Assembly (NCBI RefSeq): GCF_030623445.1
Contig: NZ_CP130613.1
Coordinates: forward strand, 2,294,001 to 2,358,000
Source: Pseudogemmatithrix spongiicola
GTDB taxonomy: Bacteria > Gemmatimonadota > Gemmatimonadetes > Gemmatimonadales > Gemmatimonadaceae
Direction: 5' to 3'
DNA length: 64,000 nt
The notes beneath the pieces were generated by a model that ran no database searches, was not told where the DNA came from, and was given only the letters and a program-made list of their open reading frames with translations. How positions within the stretch are numbered: the stretch's first letter is position 1; each line of letters starts with the position of its first letter. A program made the translations under genes and the position numbers. Below are positions 9,131 to 18,587 of the stretch, in pieces.

Positions 9131-11448
9131 TCTTTCTTCGCCTTGCGGTCGATGAGCGAGTGGATGCGCGCCGAGAGGGCGCGGGCGCGGAACGGCTTCG
9201 TCAGGTAGTCGCTGGCGCCATACTCGAACACCCGCACCTCGCTGTCCTCGTCGCCCTTGGCGGTGAGCACGATGACGGGCAGCTTGGCCGTGGCCGGCCG
9301 CGCGCGCAGGTGGCTCAGCACGCCGTAGCCGTCGAGCCGCGGCAGGTTGAGATCGAGCACCACGAGATCGGGCGCGAGGCGATCGATCTCGTCCAGTGCG
9401 ACGACGCCGTCGTTGGCTTCGTAGATCACGAAGCCCTCGCGTTCGAGCAGGTCCTTCATCACGCGGCGCAGCGCCTCTTCGTCTTCGACCAGCAGCACGC
9501 GCTTGGCGGCGGGCCGCTTGGCGATCTCGTCGCCGACGAGTTCGAAGGCGTCGGCGCTGAAGGTGTTGGGCGCGGCGTGCCGCGTCCCGCTGCGGCGGGC
9601 CTTGGCGCTGGGCGACGACGGACCCTCGTCGTCGTCGAGCACCGGAGCCGACGACGCCGACGAGAGCCGGATCGGGTTGCCCAGCGGCGGCTTGACCGGC
9701 GTGACTTCGTCGGTGGTGACGCGCGCGGCCGCCCCGCTCTTGCTGCTGCCCTCCTGCGGCGCCTCGAGCACGCGCAGCAGCTCCTCGATGGTCGTCTCGC
9801 CCTTGCGCACGTGGGCGACGGCGGACTCCCAGAGCGAGCGCATGCCGCCCTCGCGGGCCGCATCGTTGATGCGGTCCACGCTCTCGTTGCCGGCGATGCG
9901 GCGTTCGACTTCCTCGGTCACCTGCAGCACTTCCTCGATGGCGAGGCGCCCGCGGTAGCCGGTCATCGAGCAGTCGGGGCAGCCGACCGCTCGGTAGAGC
10001 GTGCCCTGCTCGGGGAAGTACTTCTGCATGCGCTCCGGCACCTGGCCCACCGCGAGTTCGCGGCAGCTGCTGCAGATGCGGCGCATGAGGCGCTGTGCGA
10101 CGACGCCCTTGAGCGCGGCGGCGATCTTGTAGCTCTCGATGCCGATGTCGACGAGACGCGTGACCGAGCTCGCGGCATCGTTGGTGTGCAACGTCGAGAG
10201 CACCAAGTGGCCGGTGAGCGAAGCCTGCACCGCGATGTTCGCCGTCTCCTTGTCGCGGATCTCGCCGACGAGGATGACGTCGGGGTCTTGGCGCAGGATC
10301 GAGCGCAACGCGGCGGGGAACGTGAGCCCGGCCTTCTCGTTCACCTGCACCTGCACGATGCCCTGCAGCCGGTACTCGACCGGGTCCTCGACCGTGACGA
10401 TGTTGACGCCGCGGCCCTGCACGGTGCGCAGCATCGAGTACAGCGTGGTCGTCTTGCCCGAGCCCGTGGGCCCGGTGACGAGCACGATGCCCTCGCGGGC
10501 CTGCAGCAGCTCGTGGATGCGCGTGAGTTCGTCGGGCAGCAGGCCCAGCGAATCCAGCGAGAGGATGGTGCTCCGCTGGTCGAGCACGCGGATGACGACC
10601 TTCTCGCCCTGCGAGGCCGGCAGCGTGGAGACACGGAGGTCCACGCGGTTGCCGGAGATCGCGACGCGCGCGCGACCGTCCTGCGGGCGCAGGCGGTCGG
10701 CGATGTCGAGCTGCGCCATGATCTTCACGCGGCTCACGAGCGGGATGCCCGCCGCCTTCGGCAGCACCATGGCCTGCCGCAGCACGCCGTCAATGCGGTA
10801 GCGCACGGCGACGCCCGCTTCCTCCGGCTCGAGGTGGATGTCCGAGGCGCGGCTCTGGATGCCCTCGGCGATGATGCGGTCCACGAGCCGGATGACGGGC
10901 CGCTCGCCGGCGCGCGCCGCCGAGATGTCGAGGTCGGCCTCATCCACCGACTCGTCCACCGTCTCGACGTCATAGGTGCCCTCGACCTTCTCGAGGATCT
11001 TCTCGATGACGTTCTCGGGCCGATACACCTCTTCGATGCGATCGACGATCTTGCGCGGCGTCGCGATGCTCATGCGCACCGTGCGGCCGAGCGCGAAGGC
11101 GAGCGTGCGCTCGCAGTCGAGGTCGAGCGGATCGGCGGTCGCGATGTCGAGGATGGAATCCGAAATGGCGAGCGGCAGCACGCGGAACTTGCGGGCCAAC
11201 GCTTCCGGCACGAGCTCGCGGGCCTGCTGCGACACGCTGCCAAGATCGGCGATGCGCATGCGGAAACGCGCGGCGACCGCCTGCACGATGGCGTCGTCCG
11301 TCAGCCAGCCACGGCGGACGACGTCTTCCCAGAGGCTCTCCGGTGGCGCCGCCCGCAGGGCCTCGACCTGTTCCGGTTCGAGGAGCCCCTCAAGGGTGGC
11401 CCACAACCACTCGTCACGCATCGACTTGGCGCTGCTGCTGCCCATCAC
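9127..11448 (-). CDS. PilB/GspE-type secretion ATPase fused to a response-regulator receiver domain
   Basis: The 773-residue protein has three parts. An N-terminal MshEN-like domain (about residues 15-170) precedes a GspE/PilB ATPase with Walker A GPTGSGKTTT, an Asp-box region, and a four-cysteine zinc motif (CSSC and CPDC). After a low-complexity linker comes a complete CheY-like receiver domain (about residues 650-770) with LVVLDLNLP (phospho-acceptor Asp), LTAKG and YLTKPF. Such ATPases power type IV pilus or type II secretion assembly in the cytoplasm. No pilin, PilC or PilT gene is nearby. The receiver fusion suggests control by a histidine kinase. Confidence 0.9.
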   Translation of the reverse strand: MMGSSSAKSMRDEWLWATLEGLLEPEQVEALRAAPPESLWEDVVRRGWLTDDAIVQAVAARFRMRIADLGSVSQQARELVPEALARKFRVLPLAISDSILDIATADPLDLDCERTLAFALGRTVRMSIATPRKIVDRIEEVYRPENVIEKILEKVEGTYDVETVDESVDEADLDISAARAGERPVIRLVDRIIAEGIQSRASDIHLEPEEAGVAVRYRIDGVLRQAMVLPKAAGIPLVSRVKIMAQLDIADRLRPQDGRARVAISGNRVDLRVSTLPASQGEKVVIRVLDQRSTILSLDSLGLLPDELTRIHELLQAREGIVLVTGPTGSGKTTTLYSMLRTVQGRGVNIVTVEDPVEYRLQGIVQVQVNEKAGLTFPAALRSILRQDPDVILVGEIRDKETANIAVQASLTGHLVLSTLHTNDAASSVTRLVDIGIESYKIAAALKGVVAQRLMRRICSSCRELAVGQVPERMQKYFPEQGTLYRAVGCPDCSMTGYRGRLAIEEVLQVTEEVERRIAGNESVDRINDAAREGGMRSLWESAVAHVRKGETTIEELLRVLEAPQEGSSKSGAAARVTTDEVTPVKPPLGNPIRLSSASSAPVLDDDEGPSSPSAKARRSGTRHAAPNTFSADAFELVGDEIAKRPAAKRVLLVEDEEALRRVMKDLLEREGFVIYEANDGVVALDEIDRLAPDLVVLDLNLPRLDGYGVLSHLRARPATAKLPVIVLTAKGDEDSEVRVFEYGASDYLTKPFRARALSARIHSLIDRKAKKE

Positions 11449-11552
11449 GCTCCTCTGGATGTCCGGACCTGCGCACCTGTCACAAAGATACCGCAGGACC
11501 TGCGTGCGGCTACCACCCCGACGCGGCGCTGGACAGCGCCGTCACACCCGGG

Positions 11553-13640
11553 TCAGAGGACGGGCCACAGCGCCCGGGTCACGTCCAGCGAGAACGTCCA
11601 GGTGCCGGCCCGCAGTCCACGGGCCACGTCCAGCCGGACGGTATCGAACAGGCCGATGCCGCCGAGCCCGACGGCCGGGTACCAGCCCTGCGCCCCGGAG
11701 GCCTCGCCGTCCACCCACACGCCGTGCGCGTACGGCGCCAGCACGAGGGTCGCCGGCACGCGACCAAACCGCCCGAGGTTGAGCGGGATGAAGGGAATAC
11801 GCATGTGCCACTCCACGCGCTGACTGAGTCCGCGGCGCGCCGCGAAGCGGTGGAACGCGTACCCGGGGCCGGAGACCGGACCGCCCAAGCGAACCAAGTC
11901 CTGCGCGGGGACCACGCCGCCAGACAATCCGGCCGCGATGGTCCGCATGCGCAGCCGTGCGCTGCCGACGCGCCACCCCGCCTCGGCATCCAAGCGCCAG
12001 CGGAGGTTCTCCCCGGCGCTGGTGGCGTCGGCCGTCTCCCATCGGGAGGCCTCGAGCAGCGCCTCGACGCGCCAGTCGGCATCGCCGCTGGCGATCGCCT
12101 GCGGCCCCTGCGCCAACGCACCGGCACGCGCCACGCCGAGACCCACCGTCTCACGGGTCAGCGCGAGTGCCGGGACCGTCGGCTCGAAGCGCCCGCGCGC
12201 CGGCGAGGCCCGCGGAACGAGCGCCCGCTCATCGCGCCGCGAGGTCTCGACAAACCAGTGCGTGCGGTCGGGCGGCGCCCAATGGAGGCGCAGCGCGCCG
12301 CCGACGGCGCCGATGGGCTGCGTCCAGTCGCTGCCGAACTCTTGCGCGCCGATGGCATTCCGGATGCCGCTGCCCTCGGGGACCTCGCCGAGCTGCCGCC
12401 AGTCGTCGTATCCGGTGGCGCGGAGCGCGAGGCCCGACGCGCGCCGCCACTCGAGGCTGCCCTGCCCCTTCCAGCGGTGATCGGCGAAGCCATAGCGCCC
12501 CAGGGCTGCGGCGCTCACCCCCAATCCGAGGCGCTGCGAAAGTCCGGCCCCGAGCGCGAGTCCCTCGACTCGATCGCTGCGCACGAAGTCCGAGACGCGC
12601 CGCGCCATGAGATTGCTCGAGCGCACGCGGCGCAATGCCGACTCCTGCACCAAGCGCCGCGCCTCGTCCTGCACGGCGCGCACCTCGTCGGCGTCGAGGG
12701 CGCGCACGTCCTCGGGCAGCGCGTCGAGCACCTCGCCGGTGAACGCCGGATGCTGCCGCAGCTGCTCCGGTGGCCCCGCCTCGACGATCTCGGGGCCGCG
12801 GAACACCGGCGAGGCCAGCGATTGGTTCGTCGTGATGCAGCAGACTTCCCAGCGTCCGCGGATGATGCCCTTCGCGGGGAAGTCCATCCAGCTGGCCGAG
12901 CGGCGGATCTCGATCTCCTGCCGCCGCGGCAGCCAGAAGCGGCCGTCGACGAGCCCGTTCTCGAGGATCACCGAGACGTCTTCGAGCTGGCGGTCGCGCA
13001 GCGCGGCGCGGGTGAAGGAGAACGTCATGCGCACGACGCTGCCGGTGGCGCGGTCGAGATACACGGCGCCGACGGCGGCGGGGCGACGTGGATCCTTGGG
13101 CCGCACGCTGAGCATCATCACGTCGACGCTGACGCCGCCGCCGCGGATGGCCAGCGAATCGCGCAGCGCGTAGTCGTACGTGCCCGGCCCCGCCGGGCTC
13201 AGCGGGTGGACGACGTCCAGCACCTCGTCGCCCTCGCCGAGGCGGATGATGTCGGGGAAGTTGTTCTGGATGATGCCGAGGTGATCGCGATGGTACTGCA
13301 TGTCGGACGGCAGCAGCAGCGTGTCGCGCCGACCCACGATGCGTTGCTTGCTGCGGTCGGGCGCGCCCCAATAGACTTCGAGCGCCAGCTGGTCCGACTT
13401 GACGACGATGGGGCGCGAGAAGGCGCCGTCGCCGAACTGGGCGAGGAAGGTGACGGTGCCAAGGGCCTGCGCGGTGTAATCGCGGAGGGCGGTGTCGGCG
13501 AGCTGGAGGCTGCGGCGCGCGGTCGCGGCCTGGACCAAGGCCATGCTGCGGTCGTCGTTCCAGCGCTCCTGCGCGGCGAGGGTCGCGGTGCAGGTCACAA
13601 GCAGAGCCGACGCGGCAGCCGCCGCGCACAGGATTCGCAT
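11553..13640 (-). CDS. Large exported protein, probably outer-membrane beta-rich, unknown function
   Basis: The 695-residue protein starts with a clear signal peptide (cleavage near LAAQ, residue 23). The N-terminal half resembles a periplasmic beta domain. The C-terminal 350 residues alternate in the manner of beta-barrel strands, with many aromatic and Arg residues, and the chain ends in FSLDVTRALWPVL, an outer-membrane-like terminus. No family was recognised with confidence. It stands alone between PilB-REC and trpE, with about 100 bases free on its 3' side. Confidence 0.7.
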   Translation of the reverse strand: MRILCAAAAASALLVTCTATLAAQERWNDDRSMALVQAATARRSLQLADTALRDYTAQALGTVTFLAQFGDGAFSRPIVVKSDQLALEVYWGAPDRSKQRIVGRRDTLLLPSDMQYHRDHLGIIQNNFPDIIRLGEGDEVLDVVHPLSPAGPGTYDYALRDSLAIRGGGVSVDVMMLSVRPKDPRRPAAVGAVYLDRATGSVVRMTFSFTRAALRDRQLEDVSVILENGLVDGRFWLPRRQEIEIRRSASWMDFPAKGIIRGRWEVCCITTNQSLASPVFRGPEIVEAGPPEQLRQHPAFTGEVLDALPEDVRALDADEVRAVQDEARRLVQESALRRVRSSNLMARRVSDFVRSDRVEGLALGAGLSQRLGLGVSAAALGRYGFADHRWKGQGSLEWRRASGLALRATGYDDWRQLGEVPEGSGIRNAIGAQEFGSDWTQPIGAVGGALRLHWAPPDRTHWFVETSRRDERALVPRASPARGRFEPTVPALALTRETVGLGVARAGALAQGPQAIASGDADWRVEALLEASRWETADATSAGENLRWRLDAEAGWRVGSARLRMRTIAAGLSGGVVPAQDLVRLGGPVSGPGYAFHRFAARRGLSQRVEWHMRIPFIPLNLGRFGRVPATLVLAPYAHGVWVDGEASGAQGWYPAVGLGGIGLFDTVRLDVARGLRAGTWTFSLDVTRALWPVL

Positions 13641-13690
13641 ATGTCAAAGATTGCCGCAGCGCAGGATGTGAACAACCGCGGACGGATGGC

Positions 13691-15181
13691 GTGAGCGATT
13701 TCGCGGCATTCGCCTCGCGCGCCCGTACGGGCGGGCTCGTGCCCGTCTGGCGCGACACGCTGCTCGATGGCGACACGGCCGTGGGCGCCTTCCACAAGCT
13801 GCGCGAGGGGCCGTTCGCGTTCCTGCTGGAATCCGCACCGGCCGGCAGCGAGACCTGGGCGCGGTACTCGTTCTTCGGCACGGCGCCGCGCGGGGCTTGG
13901 CGGCTCGCGGACGGCGTGGTCGAGGACTGGTCGCCAAGCGCGGGCTGGACGGGGGCGCGCCGACCTGCGGATCCGTTCGAGGACCTGCGCGAGGCCCTGA
14001 CGCAGCACCCCGTCGTCGAAGTGCCCGAGCTCGGCCCCTTCTGGGGCGGCGCGGTGGGCTTCTTCGGCTACGATGTGGTGCGGCACATCGAGCGCCTGCC
14101 AAACGCGCCGCCGCGCGGCATTCCCTGCCCCGATGCGCTCTTCGTCTTCACGCGCAACGTGGTCATCGTCGACAACCTGCGGGCGCAGGCACGCGTGGTC
14201 GCGACCGCCACGGTGCCGGCGAAGGCCGACGACGCCACGCTGCGGCGGCTGTACGATGAGGCACAGGCGGAGATCGCCGCGACCATCCACCGCCTGCACA
14301 CCGGACCGGCACTGCCGCCGCTGGTGCTGGACGCCGCGCGTCCCGCGGCGGCCGGCACGTCGAACACCACGCGTGAGCGATTCCTCGAGGGCGTGGCGCG
14401 CATCAAGGAGCACATCCTCGCCGGTGACGTCTTCCAGTGCCTCCTGGCGCGCCGCATCCGCGTGCCGCGGGACTTCGACGGCACGTCGCTCTACCGCGCC
14501 ATCCGCGTGCTGAATCCGTCACCGTACATGTTCCACCTCGTGCTCGAGGACCTCGAGCTGGTGGGCAGCTCGCCCGAGCTGCTGGTGCGCGTCTCCGATG
14601 GCAAGGTCGTCGTGCGGCCGATCGCCGGCACGCGGCCGCGTGGAACGACGCCCGAGGAAGACGCCGCGCGCGCCGCCGAACTGCTGGCCGACCCCAAGGA
14701 GCGCGCCGAGCACATCATGCTCGTGGACCTCGGCCGCAACGACGTTGGCCGCGTCGCCCAGTACGGCACGGTCACGGTGCCGGACCTCATGGTCGTGGAG
14801 CGCTACTCGCACGTATTGCATTTGGTGAGCTCCGTCGAGGGCCTGCTGCGCGATGCGCGCTCATCGCTGGCGGTGTTCAAGGCGGTGTTTCCGGCGGGCA
14901 CGATGACCGGCGCGCCGAAGGTTCGGGCGATGGAGATCATCGACACGCTGGAGCCGGAGCGCCGCGGCCCGTATGCCGGGGCGGTGGGGCACATCGGCTG
15001 GGGCGACACGCGGATGGACCTCTGCATCACCATCCGCACCTGCGTGTTGGCGGGGGCTGAGGCCAACGTGCAGGCGGGCGCGGGCATCGTGGCCGATTCG
15101 GACCCCGCCGCCGAGTGGGCGGAGACCGAGGCGAAAGCCCGCGCGATGCTGACGGCCATAGGCCGTGTGCGCCATATTTAG
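13691..15181 (+). CDS. trpE: Anthranilate synthase component I
   Basis: Converts chorismate plus ammonia/glutamine to anthranilate, the first step of tryptophan synthesis. The 496-residue protein has the chorismate-binding core motifs: GTRPRG, MLVDLGRNDVGRV, FPAGTMTGAPKVRAMEIID and the C-terminal AGAGIVADSDP. These fit TrpE better than PabB. The GTG start at 13691 follows an ATG two codons earlier that is out of frame. The glutamine amidotransferase subunit (trpG) and other trp genes are not in the window. Confidence 0.9.
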   Translation: MSDFAAFASRARTGGLVPVWRDTLLDGDTAVGAFHKLREGPFAFLLESAPAGSETWARYSFFGTAPRGAWRLADGVVEDWSPSAGWTGARRPADPFEDLREALTQHPVVEVPELGPFWGGAVGFFGYDVVRHIERLPNAPPRGIPCPDALFVFTRNVVIVDNLRAQARVVATATVPAKADDATLRRLYDEAQAEIAATIHRLHTGPALPPLVLDAARPAAAGTSNTTRERFLEGVARIKEHILAGDVFQCLLARRIRVPRDFDGTSLYRAIRVLNPSPYMFHLVLEDLELVGSSPELLVRVSDGKVVVRPIAGTRPRGTTPEEDAARAAELLADPKERAEHIMLVDLGRNDVGRVAQYGTVTVPDLMVVERYSHVLHLVSSVEGLLRDARSSLAVFKAVFPAGTMTGAPKVRAMEIIDTLEPERRGPYAGAVGHIGWGDTRMDLCITIRTCVLAGAEANVQAGAGIVADSDPAAEWAETEAKARAMLTAIGRVRHI

Positions 15182-15184
15182 GGC

Positions 15185-16771
15185 ATGCACTATCGCCTGA
15201 TCGGCGTCGGCAACGAATTCAAGTTCGAGCTCATCGGTGCGGGCCCCCACAACGTGGGGCGCGCCGTCACGAACGAGTGCGCCGTCGTGGACCCCACGGT
15301 CTCACGCAAGCACGCCGAACTGCGGCTGACCGAGACCGGCATCGAGATCGCCGACGCGGGGTCGAGCAACGGCACCTTCGTGAATGGCGTACAGATCACG
15401 AACGGCCACGCCGCGCCGGGTGCGGAGATCACGTTCGGGAAGGTGGTGTTCCGACTCGAACAGGTCGTGGTGCCCAAGCCGGCGGCGGCCGTTCCCCCCA
15501 CGGCGCAGTCCAAGCCGGCCGCCGCGACCATCGTCCGGCAGATTCCGCAGACCGGCGAGTTCGGCGCGCTCAAGGGCGACTCGGGGTCCATCAACAAGCA
15601 GCTCGCGGGCGAAGTGGACCCCGCCGAGAAGGACCGGCGCAAGCTCGCCATCCTGCTCGAGGTGGCGAAGGGCCTCACGAAGGCCACCGACGTGCACGGC
15701 CTGCTCGTGAAGATCGCCGAGTACGCGTTCCAGACGCTGGAGGCGGACCGCTGCGCGATCCTGCTCACGGACCGCGACGGGCACCTGCATCCGCAGATCT
15801 CGCGCGACCGGCGCGGCGAGGCGGCGAGCGGCGACGTGCCGCAGTCGATCGTCACGCAGGCTGTGGTGGACAAGGTCGCCATCCTCACCGACGACGCCGG
15901 CGGCGACCAGCGCTTCACGGGCCAGTCGATCGTGCTGCAGAAGGTGCGCTCGGCGATGTGCGTGCCGCTGATCGGCAGCGAGAACCGGGCGCTGGGCGTG
16001 CTCTACGTCGACAACTTCTCGCTCAAGCGCTTCGGCGAGACGGACCTCGACTTCCTGATCGCGTTCTCGGGCATCGCGGCCGTGGCGCTGGAGAACGGGC
16101 AGTTCGCCGAGCGCATCAAGGCGGAGATGCTGGCGCGCAGCAACTTCGAGCGCTTCTTCACGCCGCACCTCGCGGCGCGCATCGCGAGCAGCCCCGATGC
16201 CGTGAAGCTGGGTGGCGACAAGCGACGCGTGGCCGTGCTGTTCTCCGACATCCGCGGGTTCACGGCGCTCTCGGAGACGATGAGCGCCGACTCGATGGCC
16301 AAGCTGCTGACGGAGTACTTCACCGAGATGGTGGAGTGCGTGTTCCGTCACGGCGGCACGCTCGACAAGTTCATCGGCGACGCGGTGATGGCGCAGTGGG
16401 GCGCACCGATCGGCGAGCCGGATGACTGCGACCGCGCGATGATGGCGGCGATGGACATGATGGACGAGCTCGACCGCCTGAACGCGCGCTGGCAGAACGA
16501 AGGCCGGCCGACGCTGAGAATCGGGATTGGGCTCAACGTCGGCGAGGTGTTCGCGGGCAACATCGGCTCGGACCGCCGTCTCGAGTACACGGTGATCGGT
16601 GACCCGGTGAACATCTCGAGCCGGCTCTGCGGCGCCGCCGCGGCGGGCGAGATCCTCATCAGCGATGACTTCCGCTCCGCGCTGGGCACGCCGCCGCCGC
16701 TGGAAGCATTGCCGCCGATGGAACTCAAGGGGAAGAGCCAGGCGCTTCCCGTCTTCCGCGTCCGTCGGTGA
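15185..16771 (+). CDS. FHA-GAF-class III adenylate/guanylate cyclase
   Basis: The 528-residue signalling protein has an N-terminal FHA domain (about 1-95, with VSRKHAEL and GSSNGTFVNG), which binds phosphothreonine. A GAF sensor domain (about 155-310) and a class III nucleotide cyclase domain (about 340-510, starting VAVLFSDIRGFTALSE) follow. The metal-binding Asp residues (FSDIRG and FIGDAVMAQWG) are present, so the cyclase is probably active. It lies 3 bases after trpE and overlaps the next gene, but shares no obvious pathway with either. Confidence 0.9.
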   Translation: MHYRLIGVGNEFKFELIGAGPHNVGRAVTNECAVVDPTVSRKHAELRLTETGIEIADAGSSNGTFVNGVQITNGHAAPGAEITFGKVVFRLEQVVVPKPAAAVPPTAQSKPAAATIVRQIPQTGEFGALKGDSGSINKQLAGEVDPAEKDRRKLAILLEVAKGLTKATDVHGLLVKIAEYAFQTLEADRCAILLTDRDGHLHPQISRDRRGEAASGDVPQSIVTQAVVDKVAILTDDAGGDQRFTGQSIVLQKVRSAMCVPLIGSENRALGVLYVDNFSLKRFGETDLDFLIAFSGIAAVALENGQFAERIKAEMLARSNFERFFTPHLAARIASSPDAVKLGGDKRRVAVLFSDIRGFTALSETMSADSMAKLLTEYFTEMVECVFRHGGTLDKFIGDAVMAQWGAPIGEPDDCDRAMMAAMDMMDELDRLNARWQNEGRPTLRIGIGLNVGEVFAGNIGSDRRLEYTVIGDPVNISSRLCGAAAAGEILISDDFRSALGTPPPLEALPPMELKGKSQALPVFRVRR

Positions 16772-17553
16772 GCGAAGCGGGGCCCAGCGCACCGCCGGGC
16801 TACACGCGTCTGCAGGTGCGGGACGCGACGGTGATCGCGCGGCATGACGCGGTGCTGGGCATCCAGGAGGCGCTGCAGGAGACGCGCACGTTGCACTGCT
16901 GGGCGGCGACGGTCCCGGGGGCGAAAGCCTTCCAAGGCCGCGCGACGGCATGGGGCACGACGCTTCCGCGGGGCGGGCCGGCGGTGGTGGTGCGGCACGC
17001 GCGGCACGGTGGATTCTTCGCGGCGTTCACGGGCGATCGCTTCCTCTGGCCCGGACGCGCGCCGTGGGAACTGGAGGCCAGCGAGCGCCTGCGCGCCGCC
17101 GGCGTCCCGACGCCGGCGATGGTCGCGTACGTGCTGTACCCGGCGGGTCCGGGCTTCTGCCGCTGCGATGTGGCGACGGCACGGTTGCCCGACGGTGCGG
17201 ACTTCCCACAGGCCTGGCGCGACGCCGCACCCACCGAGCGCGAATCCATGCTCACGGCGACCGCCGCGCTCGTGCGCGCGTTGGGCCTCGTCAACGCACA
17301 GCACGAGGACCTGAACGCCAAGAACGTGTACCTCGCGCGCGAGGGCCGTGGCTATCGCGCCTTTGCGCTCGATGTCGATCGCGTACGCTTCCTGAGCGCT
17401 GGCGACGGCCGCGCCACCGCGCTCAACCTCTCGCGCCTGCTGCGTTCCCTGCGCAAGCATCGCGAGCGCCACGGCTTGGCGATCGGCGACGCGGAGTTCG
17501 CCCAGCTCGAACGCCGTGCGCTCGGGCGCGCCGCCGACGAGGCGCAGCCGTGA
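16768..17553 (+). CDS. Kdo kinase-like lipopolysaccharide kinase
   Basis: The 261-residue protein kinase-like fold has the motif QHEDLNAKNVYL, which matches the catalytic HRDLN-x-xN of KdkA/WaaP enzymes; the expected His-Arg-Asp is His-Glu-Asp here. ALDVDRVRF supplies the metal-binding Asp. Such enzymes phosphorylate Kdo in the LPS inner core. GTG at 16768 overlaps the cyclase stop, and its own stop overlaps the following GT9 gene, so it belongs with the two heptosyltransferase-like genes in an LPS core operon. Confidence 0.75.
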   Translation: MSEAGPSAPPGYTRLQVRDATVIARHDAVLGIQEALQETRTLHCWAATVPGAKAFQGRATAWGTTLPRGGPAVVVRHARHGGFFAAFTGDRFLWPGRAPWELEASERLRAAGVPTPAMVAYVLYPAGPGFCRCDVATARLPDGADFPQAWRDAAPTERESMLTATAALVRALGLVNAQHEDLNAKNVYLAREGRGYRAFALDVDRVRFLSAGDGRATALNLSRLLRSLRKHRERHGLAIGDAEFAQLERRALGRAADEAQP

Positions 17554-18587
17554 CCCTGCGGGTGCCGATGGATCGCACGGCGATCGTGATGATGTCGGCG
17601 GTGGGCGACAGCGTACATGTGCTCCCCGTGCTCACGGCGCTCAAGCGCGCGCGGCCCACGATGCGCGTGACCTGGGTACTGCAGCCGGGGCCAGCCTCGT
17701 TGGTGCGCGGGCATCCCGACGTCGACGAGATCCTCCCCTTCCACTATGGCACTGGCCTCGGGGCGTACACGGCGATCCGCCGCGCACTCGCGGCGCGGGA
17801 GTTCGACCTCGTGCTGGCGCTGCAGGTGTCGCTCAAGGCGGGGCTCGTGACGCGCTTCGCGAAGGCGCCAGTGAAGCTGGGGTTCGACCGGTCGCGAGCC
17901 CGCGACCTGAACTGGCTGTTTACGACGCACAAGATCCCACCGGGCCCGCGGCGCCACGTCCAGGACCAGTACTTCGAGTTCCTCGCGCACCTCGGCATCC
18001 CGCACGGGCCCGTCACGTGGAACCTCGGACCGTGGCCGCAGGAGCGTGAGGCGCAGCGCGCCTTCGTGCAGAAGGTCGGGCGCCCCTACGCAGCCATCGT
18101 CTGCGGCACAAGCGACGCGGACCGCGATTGGATGCCCGAGCGGTGGGCCGCCGTCTGCGATGCGCTGCACACGCAGCATGACCTCCAGCCGGTGCTGGTC
18201 GGCGGGCCGAGTGATCGCGAGCGTGCGACCGCCGCGGCGATCGTTGCGGCGGCGAAGGTCGCGACGCCGCTGGTCGCGCTCGGCGAAGGCGGATTGCGAG
18301 GGCTCGTGGGGATTCTCGATGCCTCGGAGCTGGTGCTCTCGCTCGACACGGCACCGCTGCACATCTCCGTCGCGCTCGGCAAGCCCGTGATCGCGCTCAT
18401 GTCGCAGGCCGACCCGAAGCGCACCGGACCGTACGGGCGCTCGATGGACCTCGTCGTGAACGCCTTCGCCGAGCCCGGAGACCCGCCGGACGAAGTGCTG
18501 TGGATGCGGCGGCGCGGCCGCATGGGGCGCATCACGGTGGACGACGTGCTCGAGCGCGTGGCGCGCTGGAAGGCGGGCGCGCGGTGA
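17550..18587 (+). CDS. Glycosyltransferase family 9 (heptosyltransferase-like), first copy
   Basis: Adds heptose or a related sugar to the LPS core. The 345-residue protein has the GT9 N-terminal motif MSAVGDSVHVLPVL and the nucleotide-binding segment LSLDTAPLHISVALGKPVIAL. The GTG at 17550 overlaps the kinase stop; ATG at 17568 is an alternative start six codons in. It overlaps the next GT9 gene by four bases. The two are paralogues with the same layout, probably from an old tandem duplication. Confidence 0.88.
   Translation: MTLRVPMDRTAIVMMSAVGDSVHVLPVLTALKRARPTMRVTWVLQPGPASLVRGHPDVDEILPFHYGTGLGAYTAIRRALAAREFDLVLALQVSLKAGLVTRFAKAPVKLGFDRSRARDLNWLFTTHKIPPGPRRHVQDQYFEFLAHLGIPHGPVTWNLGPWPQEREAQRAFVQKVGRPYAAIVCGTSDADRDWMPERWAAVCDALHTQHDLQPVLVGGPSDRERATAAAIVAAAKVATPLVALGEGGLRGLVGILDASELVLSLDTAPLHISVALGKPVIALMSQADPKRTGPYGRSMDLVVNAFAEPGDPPDEVLWMRRRGRMGRITVDDVLERVARWKAGAR

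Noticed and set aside
16950-17549. GT9 gene start far upstream at 16950
   Set aside because: The extension is a shadow of the Kdo-kinase-like gene; homology starts after 17550.
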